This document shows positions 5,189 to 5,226 of a stretch of DNA of 5,226 nt, piece after piece (position 1 is the first letter of the stretch; each line of letters opens with the position of its first letter). The stretch comes from Nitrospira bacterium HGW-Nitrospira-1 (lineage in GTDB: Bacteria > Nitrospirota > Thermodesulfovibrionia > Thermodesulfovibrionales > UBA6898), in assembly GCA_002839535.1 (NCBI GenBank), contig PGYF01000076.1:1-5226 (forward strand), written 5' to 3'. The position numbers were made by a program, and so were the translations under genes. The notes beneath the pieces are model-generated. The model was given only the letters and a program-made list of their open reading frames with translations. It made no database searches and was not told the DNA's origin.

Positions 5189-5226
5189 GGAGGGGGGTCG
5201 TGGCAGGCTCCGAATCCAGATTTATA

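Overview
The window reads as a chromosomal segment of a Gram-negative, probably anaerobic or microaerophilic environmental bacterium. The repeat style and protein flavour recall Nitrospirota or Desulfobacterota genomes, but this is only an impression. It has two parts. The left part (1 to about 1860) is a littered accessory region. The right part (about 1890 to 5012) holds three ordinary, intact housekeeping or envelope genes.

Left part: the window opens in the last 20 codons of an IS3-family transposase, followed by an IS3-type right terminal repeat ending near 97. Immediately beyond is a decayed C-terminal piece of what looks like a Y1 (IS200-like, REP-associated) transposase, then a short direct repeat and a perfect 14-bp stem-loop. 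A possible sigma70-type promoter precedes an unfamiliar 353-aa protein (558-1619) with two HEAT-like repeats, one transmembrane helix and a charged helical tail. This gene is followed by the truncated start of a second kind of IS transposase (1721-1858), which keeps its ribosome-binding site and an upstream hairpin.

Right part: a HemW-type radical SAM protein (minus strand, 1892-3016) and a MazG-type NTP pyrophosphohydrolase (plus strand, 3159-3920) are divergent across 142 bp. Both lack a Shine-Dalgarno sequence and both have a -10-like hexamer exactly 6 nt before the ATG, so both may be leaderless. A Gfo/Idh/MocA dehydrogenase resembling the UDP-GlcNAc 3-dehydrogenase (GnnA) of lipid A 3-amino-sugar synthesis follows (4101-5012, GTG start, good Shine-Dalgarno). 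An almost identical promoter-like string lies upstream of both mazG and this gene.

A perfect 32-bp repeat, itself containing an 8-bp hairpin, occurs once before the truncated transposase (1679-1710) and once in inverted orientation after the dehydrogenase (5062-5093). It brackets 3.35 kb that carries the three intact genes. The window ends in a degenerate palindromic repeat (5121-5188). I see no convincing new multi-gene system. The observations most worth checking are the 32-bp bracket, the paired leaderless starts and the unassigned HEAT/transmembrane protein.
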